64,000 nt of DNA from Streptomyces sindenensis (GCF_014649035.1 NZ_BMSG01000008.1:1-64000); one strand, 5' to 3'; counted from the first letter of the stretch, positions 8,589-21,354 are shown. The notes: generated by a model from the letters alone, not told the origin. Numbers and translations: made by a program.

Positions 8589-10078
8589 AGCGACGGAGCC
8601 TCCTCAAGCAGCGGGTGCCCCCACTTTTGCACGAAGGCGGCCTCGACGGCCGCTCCGACCTTGTAGAGCCGGTCGTCCTTCATGGCGGGGGCGATGATCT
8701 GCAGTCCGACCGGCAGACCGTCCTCGGGGGCCAGGCCGCAGGGCAGCGACATGGCGGAGTTGCCGGCCAGGTTGGTGGGGATGGTGCACAGGTCCGCGAG
8801 GTACATCGCCATCGGGTCGTCGGCGCGCTCGCCGATCGGGAAGGCGGTGGTCGGGGTCGTCGGGGAGACGATCACGTCGACCTGCTCGAAGGCCTTCTCG
8901 AAGTCCTGGGTGATGAGCGTGCGGACCTTCTGGGCCGAGCCGTAGTACGCGTCGTAGTAGCCGGAGCTGAGCGCGTACGTGCCCAGGATGACGCGGCGCT
9001 TGACCTCGTCGCCGAAGCCCGCCTCGCGGGTGAGGGCGGTGACCTCCTCGGCCGACTTCGTGCCGTCGTCGCCGACCCGCAGGCCGTAGCGCATGGCGTC
9101 GAAGCGGGCCAGGTTGGAGGAGCACTCGGAGGGCGCGATCAGGTAGTACGCGGAGAGCGCCAGGTCGAAGGACGGGCAGTCCAGCTCGACGATGTCGGCG
9201 CCCAGCGACTTCAGCAGCTCGACCGACTCGTCGAAGCGCTGGAGGACACCGGCCTGGTAGCCCTCGCCGCGGAACTGCTTGACGACGCCGACGCGCATGC
9301 CCTGTACGGAGCCGTTGCGGGCGGCCTCGACGACCGGCGGGACCGGGGCGTCGATGGACGTCGAGTCCAGCGGGTCGTGCCCGGCGATGGCCTCGTGCAG
9401 CAGCGCCGCGTCCAGGACCGTACGGGCGCAGGGCCCGCCCTGGTCGAGGGAGGACGAGAAGGCGACCATGCCGTAGCGGGAGACGCCGCCGTAGGTGGGC
9501 TTGACACCGACCGTGCCGGTGACGGCGGCGGGCTGGCGGATCGAGCCGCCGGTGTCCGTGCCGATGGCGAGCGGGGCCTCGTAGGAGGCGAGGGCGGCGG
9601 AGGAGCCGCCGCCGGAGCCGCCGGGGATCCGGGTGAGGTCCCAGGGGTTGCCGGTGGGGCCGTAGGCGCTGTTCTCGGTGGAGGACCCCATGGCGAACTC
9701 GTCCATGTTGGTCTTGCCGAGGATGACGACGTCGGCGTCGCGCAGCTTCCGCGTGAGCGTGGCGTCGTACGGCGGGACCCAGCCCTCAAGGATCTTGGAA
9801 CCGACGGTGGTCGGCATGTCCTTGGTGGTGAAGATGTCCTTCAGCGCGAGCGGGACGCCGGCCAGCGGGCCGAGCTTCTCGCCCGCCTCACGCTTGGCGT
9901 CCACGGCACGGGCCTGGGCGAGCGCGCCCTCGCGGTCGATGTGCAGGAAGGCGTGCACCTTCTCGTCGACGGCGTCGATCCGGGCGAGGTGCGCCTCGGT
10001 GACCTCGACGGCGGTCAGCTCGCCGGAGGCGATCTTCGCGGCGATCTCGGCCGCGGTGAGCTTGATGATGTCCGTCAT
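8585..10078 (-). CDS. gatA: Glutamyl-tRNA(Gln) amidotransferase subunit A
   Basis: 497-aa amidase-signature protein that releases ammonia from glutamine for GatB. The Ser-cisSer-Lys triad is visible: Lys in '[12 protein letters not shown]', and the Gly/Ser-rich stretch '[15 protein letters not shown]' followed by '[12 protein letters not shown]' with the nucleophile. Length is standard. It starts 6 bp after the gatC stop on the same strand and shares a GTGA overlap with the next small gene, so the four genes form one operon. Confidence 0.98.
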   Translation of the reverse strand: MTDIIKLTAAEIAAKIASGELTAVEVTEAHLARIDAVDEKVHAFLHIDREGALAQARAVDAKREAGEKLGPLAGVPLALKDIFTTKDMPTTVGSKILEGWVPPYDATLTRKLRDADVVILGKTNMDEFAMGSSTENSAYGPTGNPWDLTRIPGGSGGGSSAALASYEAPLAIGTDTGGSIRQPAAVTGTVGVKPTYGGVSRYGMVAFSSSLDQGGPCARTVLDAALLHEAIAGHDPLDSTSIDAPVPPVVEAARNGSVQGMRVGVVKQFRGEGYQAGVLQRFDESVELLKSLGADIVELDCPSFDLALSAYYLIAPSECSSNLARFDAMRYGLRVGDDGTKSAEEVTALTREAGFGDEVKRRVILGTYALSSGYYDAYYGSAQKVRTLITQDFEKAFEQVDVIVSPTTPTTAFPIGERADDPMAMYLADLCTIPTNLAGNSAMSLPCGLAPEDGLPVGLQIIAPAMKDDRLYKVGAAVEAAFVQKWGHPLLEEAPSL

Positions 10079-10084
10079 GGCTGT

Positions 10085-10381
10085 TTAGTCCTCCCCCAGG
10101 ATCTGCGGCACCTTGAAACGCTGCTGCTCCTGGGCCGGGGCGCCGGAGAGCGCCTGCGCGGGGGTGAGCGACGGACGGACCTCGTCCGCGCGCATGACGT
10201 TGGTCAGCGGCAGCGGGTGGGAGGTCGGCGGTACGTCTTGGTCGGCGACCTCGGAGACGCGGGCGACCGCGCCGATGATGTCGTCGAGCTGACCGGCGAA
10301 GTGATCGAGCTCTTCGCCCTTCAGCTCCAGACGCGCCAGCCGGGCGAGGTGGGCGACCTCCTCGCGCGTGATGCCAGGCAT
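10085..10381 (-). CDS. gatC: Asp/Glu-tRNA amidotransferase subunit C
   Basis: 98-aa protein that wraps around and stabilises the GatA-GatB interface. The sequence starts '[20 protein letters not shown]', the normal GatC beginning, and contains the C-terminal '[10 protein letters not shown]' segment. The longer open frame (to 10477) is rejected because the upstream part reads through the large palindrome at 10418-10485. First gene of the gat operon, so the promoter and 5' leader should lie between 10382 and 10563, where that palindrome sits. Confidence 0.95.
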   Translation of the reverse strand: MPGITREEVAHLARLARLELKGEELDHFAGQLDDIIGAVARVSEVADQDVPPTSHPLPLTNVMRADEVRPSLTPAQALSGAPAQEQQRFKVPQILGED

Positions 10382-10417
10382 GCAGCGATCCTCAGGGGTT
10401 GGTGTGTGGTTTTGGCT

Positions 10418-10485
10418 GGGGGTCGGTGGCACATTTCCACCGTCCGGCCGAAGGACGGGCCGGTGGAAATGTGCCACCGACCCCC
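10418..10485. promoter_or_regulatory. 68-nt palindrome between rmdB and gatC
   Basis: Two perfectly complementary 24-nt arms (GGGGGTCGGTGGCACATTTCC... and its reverse) surround a 20-nt loop that itself contains GTCC/GGAC pairing. It lies 37 bp upstream of the gatC ATG and about 80 bp after the rmdB stop. It may terminate rmdB transcription or act in the gatC leader. The arms are far longer than ordinary terminators of this genome. Confidence 0.6.
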
Positions 10486-10563
10486 AATCCTATGGGGTCT
10501 CCCGGGGGCGGGTGCCCCCGCCCGATCGGGCTACGCCTCTGCCTGGTCCGCTCCCCGGGATCT

Positions 10564-12744
10564 TCAGGGGGCGTCCGGCTCCGCCGCGCTGTTCACCGCT
10601 CCGTTCACCGCGCCGTTCAGCGACCCGTTCATCGAGCCGGTCGCCGAGGCCGTCGCCGACCCCGCGGCGGCCGCGGCCTGGGCCTTCAGCTCGGCGGGCC
10701 TGCGCCAGCCGTGCTCGCCGCGCGCCCGCAGCCAGGCCGTGGTCTCCTGCGGCGGCATCGCGGCCGCCACCAGCCAGCCCTGCACCGCGTCGCACCGCAG
10801 ATCCCGCAGCCGCTCCCACGTCGTATCGTCCTCGACGCCCTCGGCGACGACGACCAGGCCGAGCGAGTGGGCCAGGTCGATGGTGCAGCGGACGATCTCC
10901 GCGTCCTCGTGGTCGACGGCCAGCCGGGCCACGAACGAGCGGTCGATCTTCAGCTCGCTGACCGGGAGCCGGCGCAGGTGGACCAGCGAGGAGTAGCCGG
11001 TGCCGAAGTCGTCCAGCGACATCTTCACGCCGTGCGCGGTGAGTCCCGCCAGGGTGTCGGCGGCGCGCTGCGGATCCTCCAGCAGCACGTGTTCGGTGAT
11101 CTCCAGTTGGAGCGCTCCCGCCGGCACGCCGTGGCGGGCGAGGCGGGCCGCGACGCCTCCCGCGAAGCCGGGGGTGTGGACGTCGCGCGGGGAGACGTTG
11201 ACCGCGACGGGCACGCACAGGCCCTGCGCCCGCCAGCGGGCGACCTGGGCGAGCGCGGTCTCCAGGACGTACTCCGTGAGGTGCGGCATCAGGCCGGAGG
11301 ACTCGGCGATGGCGATGAACTCGTCCGGGGGGACCCGGCCGCGCTCCGGGTGCACCCAGCGCACCAGGGCCTCAAGCCCTGCGACCTGCCCGTCGAAACG
11401 GACCTTGGGCTGGTAGTGGAGTTCGACCTCGCCCGCGTCCAGAGCGCGGCGCAGATCGCCGAGGAGCCCGAGCCGGTCGGGGGTGTTGCTGTCCCGCTTG
11501 GACTCGTAGACCTCCACGCCGGAGCGGTCCCGCTTGGCCTGGTACATCGCGACGTCCGCCCGGCGCAGCAGTCCTTCGGCGTCCAGGGCGTGGTCGGGGT
11601 AGACGGCGACCCCGGCGCTGGCCTCCAGGACGAGGGTGAGCCCGTCGAGGTCGAGCGGCGAGGACAGCTCGGCGACGAGATGGCGGGCGACCTGCTGGGC
11701 GCTGGTGGTGGAGTCGGTGTGCGGGAGCAGGACCGCGAACTCGTCGCCGCCGAGGCGGGCCGCCTCCGCGCCGCGCGGCAGGGCGAGCCGCAGTCGCTCC
11801 GCTATCTGGAGCAGCAGCCGGTCCCCGGCCAGGTGGCCGAGGGTGTCGTTGACCGCGCGGAAGCGGTCCAGGTCGATGAGGACCAGCGCGGAGCGGGTTC
11901 CGATGGACTCGGCGTCCTCCAGCGCCGACCAGGTCCGCTCCAGCAGCCACTGGCGGTTGGGCAGCCCGGTCAGCGGGTCGCGCAACTGCTCCTCCGCGCG
12001 GGCGCGGGCGATCCAGAGCGTGGAGTCCAGGGCGATCAGCGGCACCGCGAAGAGCGGCAGCAGGATGGGCATGGACATCGCGACGGCGCAGATCAGCGGG
12101 GCGAGCCCGAGGAGCGCGACGGCGACGAGCCCCTGGCGCAGCATCGCGGTCCGGGCGATGGTGGGCAGCCCGCCGTTGTGCGGGGCCTGGGTGTACCACA
12201 GGAGGACCCGGGTGACGAGCAGGTACGTCGACGCGGTCAGGAGCAGCTCCGGGACGGCCGCGATGCCCCAGTCGAGTGGCCGCCAGGGCTCCTCGACGGT
12301 GGGGACCACGCCGAACGCGGCCAGCACGAGCGCCGCGGCGCCGATGCCGAGCATGTCGACGCCGCCGTGCAACAGCCCCTGCCACCAGCGGTGCCGGCGG
12401 GCGGTCCCGACGAGCACCACGACGGCGAGGCTGACCAGGACGGCCGGCAGCCAGCCGTACAGCAGGAGCACGGCGAGGGTGAGGGCGGCGCCGGAGCCGG
12501 TGCCGCCCCACCAGCGGTCGCGGCCGAGGGCCACCAGATGGCCGACGATGGTCCCGGTGAGCACGGCGAAGGACCAGCCGACCACCCCGTCCGGGAACAG
12601 CGCGTGGCCCTGCTGGACCGTCCGGTAGGACCCGGCCACCAGCAGTAACGCGGCGATCCCCACGACCACGGCTCCCGCCGGGGGCGTGAGGCCGACGAAA
12701 CCTTGCAGCCGCGACACCGGGGCGGCGCTCTCGGTCGGTTTCAT
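10564..12744 (-). CDS. rmdB: Membrane GGDEF/EAL protein, c-di-GMP turnover (RmdB-like)
   Basis: 726-aa protein. Residues 1-245 contain about eight membrane helices; GGDEF domain about 255-420 with an intact GGDEF at 332-336; EAL domain about 435-680 with LEAL at 457-460, EITE near 549, DDFGTGYSS at 578-586, Lys in 'ELKIDRSF' and the late 'AEGVED'. The RxxD inhibitory site before GGDEF is absent. All EAL catalytic residues are present, so c-di-GMP hydrolysis is expected. Location between gatC and ligA matches S. coelicolor RmdB as I remember it, which controls development through c-di-GMP. The ATG at 12744 has GAGAGGG upstream. The last 30 codons include six 12-nt tandem units. Confidence 0.9.
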   Translation of the reverse strand: MKPTESAAPVSRLQGFVGLTPPAGAVVVGIAALLLVAGSYRTVQQGHALFPDGVVGWSFAVLTGTIVGHLVALGRDRWWGGTGSGAALTLAVLLLYGWLPAVLVSLAVVVLVGTARRHRWWQGLLHGGVDMLGIGAAALVLAAFGVVPTVEEPWRPLDWGIAAVPELLLTASTYLLVTRVLLWYTQAPHNGGLPTIARTAMLRQGLVAVALLGLAPLICAVAMSMPILLPLFAVPLIALDSTLWIARARAEEQLRDPLTGLPNRQWLLERTWSALEDAESIGTRSALVLIDLDRFRAVNDTLGHLAGDRLLLQIAERLRLALPRGAEAARLGGDEFAVLLPHTDSTTSAQQVARHLVAELSSPLDLDGLTLVLEASAGVAVYPDHALDAEGLLRRADVAMYQAKRDRSGVEVYESKRDSNTPDRLGLLGDLRRALDAGEVELHYQPKVRFDGQVAGLEALVRWVHPERGRVPPDEFIAIAESSGLMPHLTEYVLETALAQVARWRAQGLCVPVAVNVSPRDVHTPGFAGGVAARLARHGVPAGALQLEITEHVLLEDPQRAADTLAGLTAHGVKMSLDDFGTGYSSLVHLRRLPVSELKIDRSFVARLAVDHEDAEIVRCTIDLAHSLGLVVVAEGVEDDTTWERLRDLRCDAVQGWLVAAAMPPQETTAWLRARGEHGWRRPAELKAQAAAAAGSATASATGSMNGSLNGAVNGAVNSAAEPDAP
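10589..10660 (-). repeat. Six 12-nt tandem units in the rmdB 3' end
   Basis: Six consecutive 12-nt units of the form CCGTTCACCGCG (units at 10589, 10601, 10613, 10625, 10637, 10649; the last two more diverged). They are in frame and encode a four-residue Asn-Gly-Ala/Ser-Val/Leu repeat in the protein tail, ending eight codons before the stop. Confidence 0.8.
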
Positions 12745-13112
12745 TCCGTCCCTCTCACAGCCGGCGGTGCCGATGACCCTCGGTGGCGCCCGATTCCGTG
12801 GCGCCACGGCCCGTCGAGGGGCCGTGCACGGCGGGCGCACCTCTCAACAGTAGGCCGCGAAAGGCTTCCAGGGGCAGCGCTCTACAGCTCTTGCCCGAAT
12901 GCGAACCGACCACCCGTCACCATCTGCTATTGGTCCGAACGAGTGGTACGGCAGGGCCATTCGGGGAGTGACCGACCCTACTTCACCCCTCTGCCCTGTT
13001 TCCTTCCCCGCCCGGGCCGCGCCACGCCGGGGCATCGTCTCGAAGGCGTCTCGATCCGGGGAACGGGCGGCGAACGGCGGCCCGGCGGGCGGTCACTCCC
13101 CGTTCACACCCC

Positions 13113-16454
<3,342 letters not shown>

Positions 16455-16499
16455 CCGGGAAGCCTACGGTCACCGGCGGGGCGTCCGCTCGCCAGGGCG

Positions 16500-17189
16500 T
16501 CAGCGGCCGGGCCGGACCGTGAGGTCGTTGACCTCGGCATCGCGCGGCAGGTCGATCGCCATGAGGATCGTGGTGGCCACCGACTCGGGGTCGATCCAGC
16601 GCTCGGCGTCGTACTCCTTGCCCTCCTGCTGGTGCACCTTGGCCTGCATGGGGCTGGCGGTGCGGCCCGGGTAGACGGAGGTGACGCGCACCCCGTTGCC
16701 GTGCTCCTCGTGGCGCAGCGAGTCGGCGAGCGCCTTGAGGCCGTGCTTGCTCGCGGCGTACGCGCTCCACCCGGCATGGGCGTTCAGTCCGGCGCCAGAG
16801 TTCACGAAGAGGACATGGCCCCGGGCGACGCGGAGTTGCGGCAGGAGAAGGCGGGTGACCTCGGCGGGGGCGATCAGGTTGGCGTCGATCTGGAAGTGCC
16901 AGGCCTTGGGGGTGAGCTCCCCGACCTCGCCGAGTTCGACGACGCCCGCGATGTGCAGCAGGGTGTCGATCCGCTCGGGCATGGTCTGCTGGCCGAACGC
17001 CCAGGACAGCCGGTCGGGGTTCCCGAGGTCGCCGACGAGCGTGCGCGCGCCCGGATAGCGCTCGGCGAACTCCTTGGCGCGGCCGGCGTCGCGGGCGAGC
17101 AGGACGAGGTCGTCACCGCGCTCCTGGAGACGGCGGGCGACAGCGGCGCCGATGCCGGAGCCGGCGCCGGTGATGAGGTGGGTAGCCAT
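16500..17189 (-). CDS. Short-chain dehydrogenase/reductase
   Basis: 229-aa classical SDR, NAD(P)-dependent oxidoreductase of unknown substrate. The cofactor loop TGAGSGIG is at residues 7-14, an NAG-like motif (HIAG) at 79-82, and the catalytic set N104, S131, Y144 and K148 (YAASK). Length is typical. It precedes the MetE-like gene by 45 bp on the same strand; start ATG at 17189. Confidence 0.93.
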   Translation of the reverse strand: MATHLITGAGSGIGAAVARRLQERGDDLVLLARDAGRAKEFAERYPGARTLVGDLGNPDRLSWAFGQQTMPERIDTLLHIAGVVELGEVGELTPKAWHFQIDANLIAPAEVTRLLLPQLRVARGHVLFVNSGAGLNAHAGWSAYAASKHGLKALADSLRHEEHGNGVRVTSVYPGRTASPMQAKVHQQEGKEYDAERWIDPESVATTILMAIDLPRDAEVNDLTVRPGR

Positions 17190-17225
17190 GGATCGATCCT
17201 AGATCCGGGCCTCTTACCTGCGACC

Positions 17226-17325
17226 GGCGGACTCCTCCGGGTGGACGAGCGGCCATCCCGGATCAGGCCGCTCACTTCAGGGCCGCTCACTGGAGTCCGG
17301 CGGCCTCCTCCAGGTAGGCGAGCGC
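17226..17325 (-). repeat. Diverged 73-nt tandem duplication at the LOG gene 3' end
   Basis: The coding end GGCGGCCTCCTCCAGGTAGG (plus strand, about 17299-17325) has a diverged copy GGCGGACTCCTCCGGGTGG at about 17226-17252, 73 bp further downstream of the gene. Between them GGCCGCTCACT occurs twice, 15 bp apart (17266 and 17281), the second copy containing the stop codon. Confidence 0.65.
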
Positions 17326-17826
17326 ACCGACGCCGTCCTTGGCGAAGAAGACGAGGTCGGTCAGGGGCAGCGGCAGGAAGCCCTCGTCCTCCATACGCTG
17401 GAACTGCTGGCGCAGGCCGTCGTAGAAACCCGCCGTGTTGAGCAGGACGACGGGCTTGGTGTGCTTGCCGTGCTTCTTCAGCTCCAGGATCTCGGTGGCC
17501 TCGTCGAGCGTCCCGGTCCCGCCGACCATGATCACCACGGCGTCGGCCTTCTCCAGGAGGAGCGCCTTGCGCTCGGCGAGGTCACGGGCGATGACCATCT
17601 CGTCGGCGTTGGTGCGGGCCTTCGCGGCGAGGAAGTCGACCGATACGCCCACGAGCCGCCCGCCCGCCGCCTGCACGCCGTCCGCGACGACCTTCATCAG
17701 CCCGCTCTCCGATCCGCCCCAGACGAGGGTGTGCCCGCCTCGGCCGAGCAGCTCGGCGAACTCGCGGGCCGGCACGGTGTAGCGGTCGTCGAGGTCGGCG
17801 GCGGAAAGGAAGACGCAGATGTTCAT
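17287..17826 (-). CDS. LOG-family protein (TIGR00730 type, Rossmann fold)
   Basis: 179-aa protein of the LOG ('Lonely Guy') family. Members hydrolyse nucleoside 5'-monophosphates, including cytokinin riboside phosphates in plants and some actinobacteria. The family motif appears as VGGTGTLDEATE (residues 101-112; usual form PGGxGTxxE, so the first Pro is Val) with the upstream Arg-Lys at 86-87. Length is normal. Start ATG at 17826. The 3' end is duplicated downstream. Confidence 0.85.
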   Translation of the reverse strand: MNICVFLSAADLDDRYTVPAREFAELLGRGGHTLVWGGSESGLMKVVADGVQAAGGRLVGVSVDFLAAKARTNADEMVIARDLAERKALLLEKADAVVIMVGGTGTLDEATEILELKKHGKHTKPVVLLNTAGFYDGLRQQFQRMEDEGFLPLPLTDLVFFAKDGVGALAYLEEAAGLQ

Positions 17827-17912
17827 GGGGCCACCGTACGACCCGCCTCGGACACTCCTCCGTTCCGGGGACGGATCACGGGCCGATCACGGGCCGATCA
17901 ACACAGGGGTTC

Positions 17913-17944
17913 GGCGTACGGGGAAGAACCCGGCCCCCTACGCC
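17913..17944. promoter_or_regulatory. Hairpin and 12-bp direct repeats in the LOG/DUF427 divergent promoter region
   Basis: GGCGTA-C-GGGG pairs with CCCC-C-TACGCC. Just before it GATCACGGGCC occurs twice in direct repeat (about 17875-17900). The segment lies between the divergent starts of the LOG gene (17826) and the DUF427 gene (17957), so it may hold operators. Confidence 0.35.
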
Positions 17945-17956
17945 GCTGATACAGGC

Positions 17957-18292
17957 ATGACTGCAACCCGAGGACACCGCATCACCGTCGAGCAGGGCAC
18001 CGAGCACGTCCGGGTCGTGCACGACGGACAGGTGCTGGCCGAGAGCCGCCGCCCGCTCGTGCTCCGCGAGACCGGCTGTCCGGTCCGCTACTACCTGCCG
18101 CCCGAGGACGTCCGCACCGAACTGCTCGCCCCGTCGGACACCTCCACCCACTGCCCGTTCAAGGGCGACGCCTCATACTGGTCCCGGCCCGGGGCCGCCG
18201 ATCTCGTCTGGGCCTACCCGGACCCGAAGCCCGAAGTCGCCGCGATCAAGGACCACTTCTGCTTCTACGCCACGGAGACGGTGGCGGACTGA
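17957..18292 (+). CDS. DUF427 domain protein
   Basis: 111-aa single-domain protein of the DUF427 family, recognisable from 'VRVVHDGQVLAESRRPLVL', 'VRYYLPPEDVR' and the late 'THCPFKGDASYW' and 'AAIKDHFCFY'. The family has a small beta-rich fold with no established activity. The ATG at 17957 is the first residue that fits family length. A perfect 11-bp hairpin follows the stop, so it is probably monocistronic. Confidence 0.88.
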   Translation: MTATRGHRITVEQGTEHVRVVHDGQVLAESRRPLVLRETGCPVRYYLPPEDVRTELLAPSDTSTHCPFKGDASYWSRPGAADLVWAYPDPKPEVAAIKDHFCFYATETVAD

Positions 18293-18301
18293 TCCTCGAT
18301 C

Positions 18302-18335
18302 CGCTCGCCCGGGAAAGTTTTTCTCCGGGCGAGCG
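18302..18335 (+). terminator. Terminator after DUF427 gene
   Basis: CGCTCGCCCGG pairs perfectly with CCGGGCGAGCG across a loop containing five T residues (GAAAGTTTTTCT). It starts 9 bp after the stop codon. Confidence 0.75.
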
Positions 18336-18369
18336 ATGAGTTTTCCGGGCCGCCCCGGTCTCCCCTCCC

Positions 18370-19173
18370 ATGGACAGGATTCTCTCCGCCGACGGCACGC
18401 CGATCGCCTACCGCCGCCAGGGCGAGGGACCGCCGCTGGTGCTGGTCGGCGGGGCGCTGAGCGCCGCGGCGACCGACGCCGTGCTGGCCGCTCTGCTGGC
18501 ACCGCGCTTCACGGTGGTCACCTACGACCGGCGGGGCCGGGGCGCCAGCGGTGACACCGGGCGCTGCACCGTGGCGCGGGAGGTCGAGGACCTGGCCGCC
18601 GTCGTCGGTGCGGCCGGGGCGGGCACGTCGGTGTTCGGGATGTCCTCCGGCGGGGCGCTGGCCCTGGAGGCGGCCGCCGCCGGGCTGCCGGTGGAGCTGC
18701 TCGCCGTGTACGAGCCGCCCTACACGCCGGGGACGTCCGGGCTGCGGTTCAAGGCCCGCTGCACGGCCCGGCTGCGGGGGCTGCTGGCGGCCGGGGACCG
18801 GGGCGGGGCGGTGGAGCTGTTCCTGTCCCTGACGGGGGTCGCCGAGGAGACGGCCGCCCGGATGCGGCGCACCCCGGTGTGGGCGGAGCTGGAGGCCATC
18901 GCGCACACGCTGGCGTACGACGACGCACTGCTGGGCGACGGGGCGATCCCCGCCGAGCGGTTCTCGGCCGTCACCGCCCGGGCCCTGGTGATCTGCGGGG
19001 GCTTCAGCAGCGCCCCGGCACGGGCGGCGACCCGGACACTGGCCGAAGCCCTGCCGCGCGGCCGGCACCGCACGCTGACGGGCCAGATGCGCGAGGTGGC
19101 GCCGCAGGTGCTGGCGCCGGTGCTGACGGAGTTCTTCGCCAGGGACGTGTACGCGTACGGGCGGGCGTCGTAG
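18370..19173 (+). CDS. Alpha/beta hydrolase
   Basis: 267-aa alpha/beta-hydrolase-fold protein. The oxyanion region is 'LVLVGGALS' (23-31), a 'YDRRGRGAS' loop follows at 52-60, and the nucleophile elbow is GMSSG with Ser92. The catalytic His is not obvious: the late segment lacks a clear conserved motif, so activity is not certain. Esterase or lactonase-like roles are possible. The last nine codons (DVYAYGRAS) are the first unit of a 30-32-nt tandem repeat array that continues beyond the stop. Confidence 0.88.
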   Translation: MDRILSADGTPIAYRRQGEGPPLVLVGGALSAAATDAVLAALLAPRFTVVTYDRRGRGASGDTGRCTVAREVEDLAAVVGAAGAGTSVFGMSSGGALALEAAAAGLPVELLAVYEPPYTPGTSGLRFKARCTARLRGLLAAGDRGGAVELFLSLTGVAEETAARMRRTPVWAELEAIAHTLAYDDALLGDGAIPAERFSAVTARALVICGGFSSAPARAATRTLAEALPRGRHRTLTGQMREVAPQVLAPVLTEFFARDVYAYGRAS

Positions 19174-19291
19174 GACGTGTACGTGTACCGGCGGGCGTCG
19201 TAGGACACGTACGCGTACCGGCGGGCGCGTCGTAGGACACGTACGCGTACCGGCGGGCGCGTCGTAGGACACGCACACGTGCCGGTGGGGG
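19144..19291 (+). repeat. 30-32-nt tandem repeat starting inside the hydrolase 3' end
   Basis: Units start at 19144, 19174, 19204, 19236 and 19268 (partial). Units 1-2 are 30 nt, units 3-4 are identical 32-nt copies carrying a 2-nt insertion, and unit 5 is degraded. Each full unit ends in GTCGTAG; in unit 1 that TAG is the real stop codon of the hydrolase. The array fills the space to the convergent mnmA gene. There are no spacers, so it is not a CRISPR. Confidence 0.95.
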
Positions 19292-19316
19292 CCGTGGCCG
19301 GTACGCGGCGCCGGTC

Positions 19317-20453
19317 TCAGCCGCCCGCCGCCACCCGTTCGCGGCGGACCGTCGTGGCGATGGTGGCCGAGCCGACCACGCGCGTGCCGTCGTAGAGGAC
19401 GACCGCCTGGCCGGGGGCGACGCCCCGGACCGGCTCGGTGAAGGTGACGTGCAGCTCGGAGCCGTCGACCAGCTCGGCGGTGACCTCGGTCTCGCCGCCG
19501 TGGGCGCGCAGCTGGGCGGTGTACGTCCCCGGGCCGGACGGGGGTGTTCCGCACCAGCGGGGCTTGATCGCGGTGAGGGCGGTGACGTCCAGGGCCTCGA
19601 CGGGGCCGACGGTGACCGTGTTGTTCACCGGGGAGATGTCGAGGACGTAGCGCGGCTTGCCGTCGGGGGCCGGGTGGCCGATCTTCAGGCCCTTGCGCTG
19701 GCCGATGGTGAAGCCGAACGCGCCCTCGTGGGTGCCCAGCTTCGTACCCGACTCGTCGAGGATGTCGCCCTCGGCCGGGCCGCCGAGACGGTCGGCGAGG
19801 AAGCCCTGGGTGTCGCCGTCGGCGATGAAGCAGATGTCGTGGCTGTCGGGCTTCTTGGCGACGGCCAGGCCCCGGCGCTCGGCCTCGGCGCGGATCTCGT
19901 CCTTGGTGGTGAGGGTGTCGCCGAGCGGGAACATGGCGTGGGCGAGCTGCTTCTCGTCCAGGACGCCGAGCACATAGCTCTGGTCCTTGGCCATGTCGGA
20001 CGCACGGTGCAGCTCGCGGCTGCCGTCCTCGGTGAGCACGACCGTGGCGTAGTGGCCGGTGCAGACGGCGTCGAAGCCGAGGGCGAGCGCCTTGTCGAGC
20101 AGCGCGGCGAACTTGATCTTCTCGTTGCAGCGCAGGCAGGGGTTGGGCGTGCGCCCGGCCTCGTACTCCGCGACGAAGTCCTCCACGACATCCTCGCGGA
20201 AGCGTTCCGCCAGGTCCCAGACGTAGAACGGGATACCGATGACGTCGGCCGCGCGGCGGGCGTCCCGGGAGTCCTCGATGGTGCAACAGCCGCGCGCGCC
20301 GGTCCGGAAGGACTGGGGGTTCGCGGACAGGGCGAGGTGGACACCGGTCACGTCGTGGCCCGCCTCGACCGCGCGGGCGGCGGCGACGGCGGAGTCCACG
20401 CCGCCCGACATCGCGGCGAGGACACGCAGGGGGCGCTGGGAAGTCTGAGTCAT
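19317..20453 (-). CDS. mnmA: tRNA-specific 2-thiouridylase MnmA
   Basis: 378-aa enzyme that inserts sulfur at C2 of the wobble uridine in Lys, Glu and Gln tRNAs. The PP-loop SGGVDS is at residues 16-21; the two catalytic cysteines are in '[12 protein letters not shown]' and '[11 protein letters not shown]'. The ATG at 20453 has GGAGGGG 2-7 nt upstream; the longer open frame is ignored. The sulfur donor would be the cysteine desulfurase encoded about 900 bp away on the same strand, with an amidase gene inserted on the other strand. Confidence 0.97.
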   Translation of the reverse strand: MTQTSQRPLRVLAAMSGGVDSAVAAARAVEAGHDVTGVHLALSANPQSFRTGARGCCTIEDSRDARRAADVIGIPFYVWDLAERFREDVVEDFVAEYEAGRTPNPCLRCNEKIKFAALLDKALALGFDAVCTGHYATVVLTEDGSRELHRASDMAKDQSYVLGVLDEKQLAHAMFPLGDTLTTKDEIRAEAERRGLAVAKKPDSHDICFIADGDTQGFLADRLGGPAEGDILDESGTKLGTHEGAFGFTIGQRKGLKIGHPAPDGKPRYVLDISPVNNTVTVGPVEALDVTALTAIKPRWCGTPPSGPGTYTAQLRAHGGETEVTAELVDGSELHVTFTEPVRGVAPGQAVVLYDGTRVVGSATIATTVRRERVAAGG

Positions 20454-20514
20454 AGCCCCTCCAGGGTACGGGTCACCGGGAACCGAACGCTCACGGATAA
20501 GCGTTGACGACCAC

Positions 20515-21252
20515 ATGGGGAAGAACGGGAGCACCCGGGCCGGGCGAAAGCCGTCGGGAAAGCCTTCGCGGAAGAAGCCGGCGGACGGCGTCAGCCGCCG
20601 CGCGCTGCTGATCGGCGGTGGCGCGGTGGCGGCCGCCGGTACCGCCGCCGTGCTCGCGCGCGACGAGGTGAAGCGCCTGTGGTGGCAGGTCCCCGGCGTC
20701 GAGAAGCCCCGGAAGCCGGGCGAGCTGGACTACCCGGGAGCGACCTGGGTGGCCGCGTCGGAGGCGAACTGGCGGCGCGCGGACCGGCCCGACGACTTCC
20801 GCGTCGACCGGGTGATCATCCATGTCACCCAGGGCAGCTTCGCCAGCGCGGTGAAGGTGTTCCAGGACCCCGCGCACCGGGCCGCGACGCACTACATCGT
20901 GGGGCAGGACGGGCGGGTGGTGCAGATGATCCGCGAGCTGGACGTGGCGTACCAGGCGGGCAACCGCTCCTACAACGAGCGCGCGGTCGGCATCGAGCAC
21001 GAGGGGTTCGTGGACCGGCCGAAGGACCTCACCAAGGAGATGTACGCGGCGTCGGCGCGGCTCACGGCGTCGATCTGCGCGCGGCACGGCATACCCATCG
21101 ACCGGGAGCACATCATCGGGCATGTGGAGGTGCCGGGCACCGACCACACCGACCCGGGGCCGCACTGGGACTGGGACCGGTACATGAAGCTGGTGCGGCG
21201 GGCCGCGACGGCCCCGCCGAGCCCCACGCCCTCGCCGACGGCGAAGGCGTAG
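20515..21252 (+). CDS. Exported N-acetylmuramoyl-L-alanine amidase (Amidase_2/PGRP fold)
   Basis: 245-aa peptidoglycan amidase. A basic N-terminus leads to a twin-arginine-like signal ([10 protein letters not shown], residues 27-36, hydrophobic to about 48). The zinc ligands expected for the family are H103 (VIIHVTQG), H203 (GHVEV) and D213 (TDPG). It cleaves the MurNAc-L-Ala bond of cell wall. A Pro/Thr-Ser tail (PPSPTPSPT) ends the protein. It is divergent from mnmA across 61 bp and has no clear Shine-Dalgarno sequence at the ATG, so leaderless translation is possible. Confidence 0.93.
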   Translation: MGKNGSTRAGRKPSGKPSRKKPADGVSRRALLIGGGAVAAAGTAAVLARDEVKRLWWQVPGVEKPRKPGELDYPGATWVAASEANWRRADRPDDFRVDRVIIHVTQGSFASAVKVFQDPAHRAATHYIVGQDGRVVQMIRELDVAYQAGNRSYNERAVGIEHEGFVDRPKDLTKEMYAASARLTASICARHGIPIDREHIIGHVEVPGTDHTDPGPHWDWDRYMKLVRRAATAPPSPTPSPTAKA

Positions 21253-21275
21253 CGCCTCTGGGGGGCGGCCCTCGT

Positions 21276-21354
21276 CAGTTGAGCCCGGCGTGCGCGCCCC
21301 CAGCTGAGCCCGGCGTGCGCGCCCGCCTCAGCTGAGTCCGGCCGTCCTCGCCCG
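21276..21354 (-). repeat. Stop-overlapping repeat of the cysteine desulfurase gene
   Basis: Three direct units start at 21276 (CAGTTGAGCCCGGCGTGCGC), 21301 (CAGCTGAGCCCGGCGTGCGC) and 21329 (CAGCTGAGTCCGGCC), 25-28 nt each. The third contains the last codons and TGA of the desulfurase; the other two run into the space before the convergent amidase gene. Confidence 0.8.

Noticed and set aside
12844..13035. 63-aa frame between rmdB and ligA
   Set aside because: No ribosome site, unusual composition for a gene and placed in the likely promoter region.
19144..19291. Possible CRISPR array
   Set aside because: Units are directly adjacent with no unique spacers, and no cas genes are in the window.
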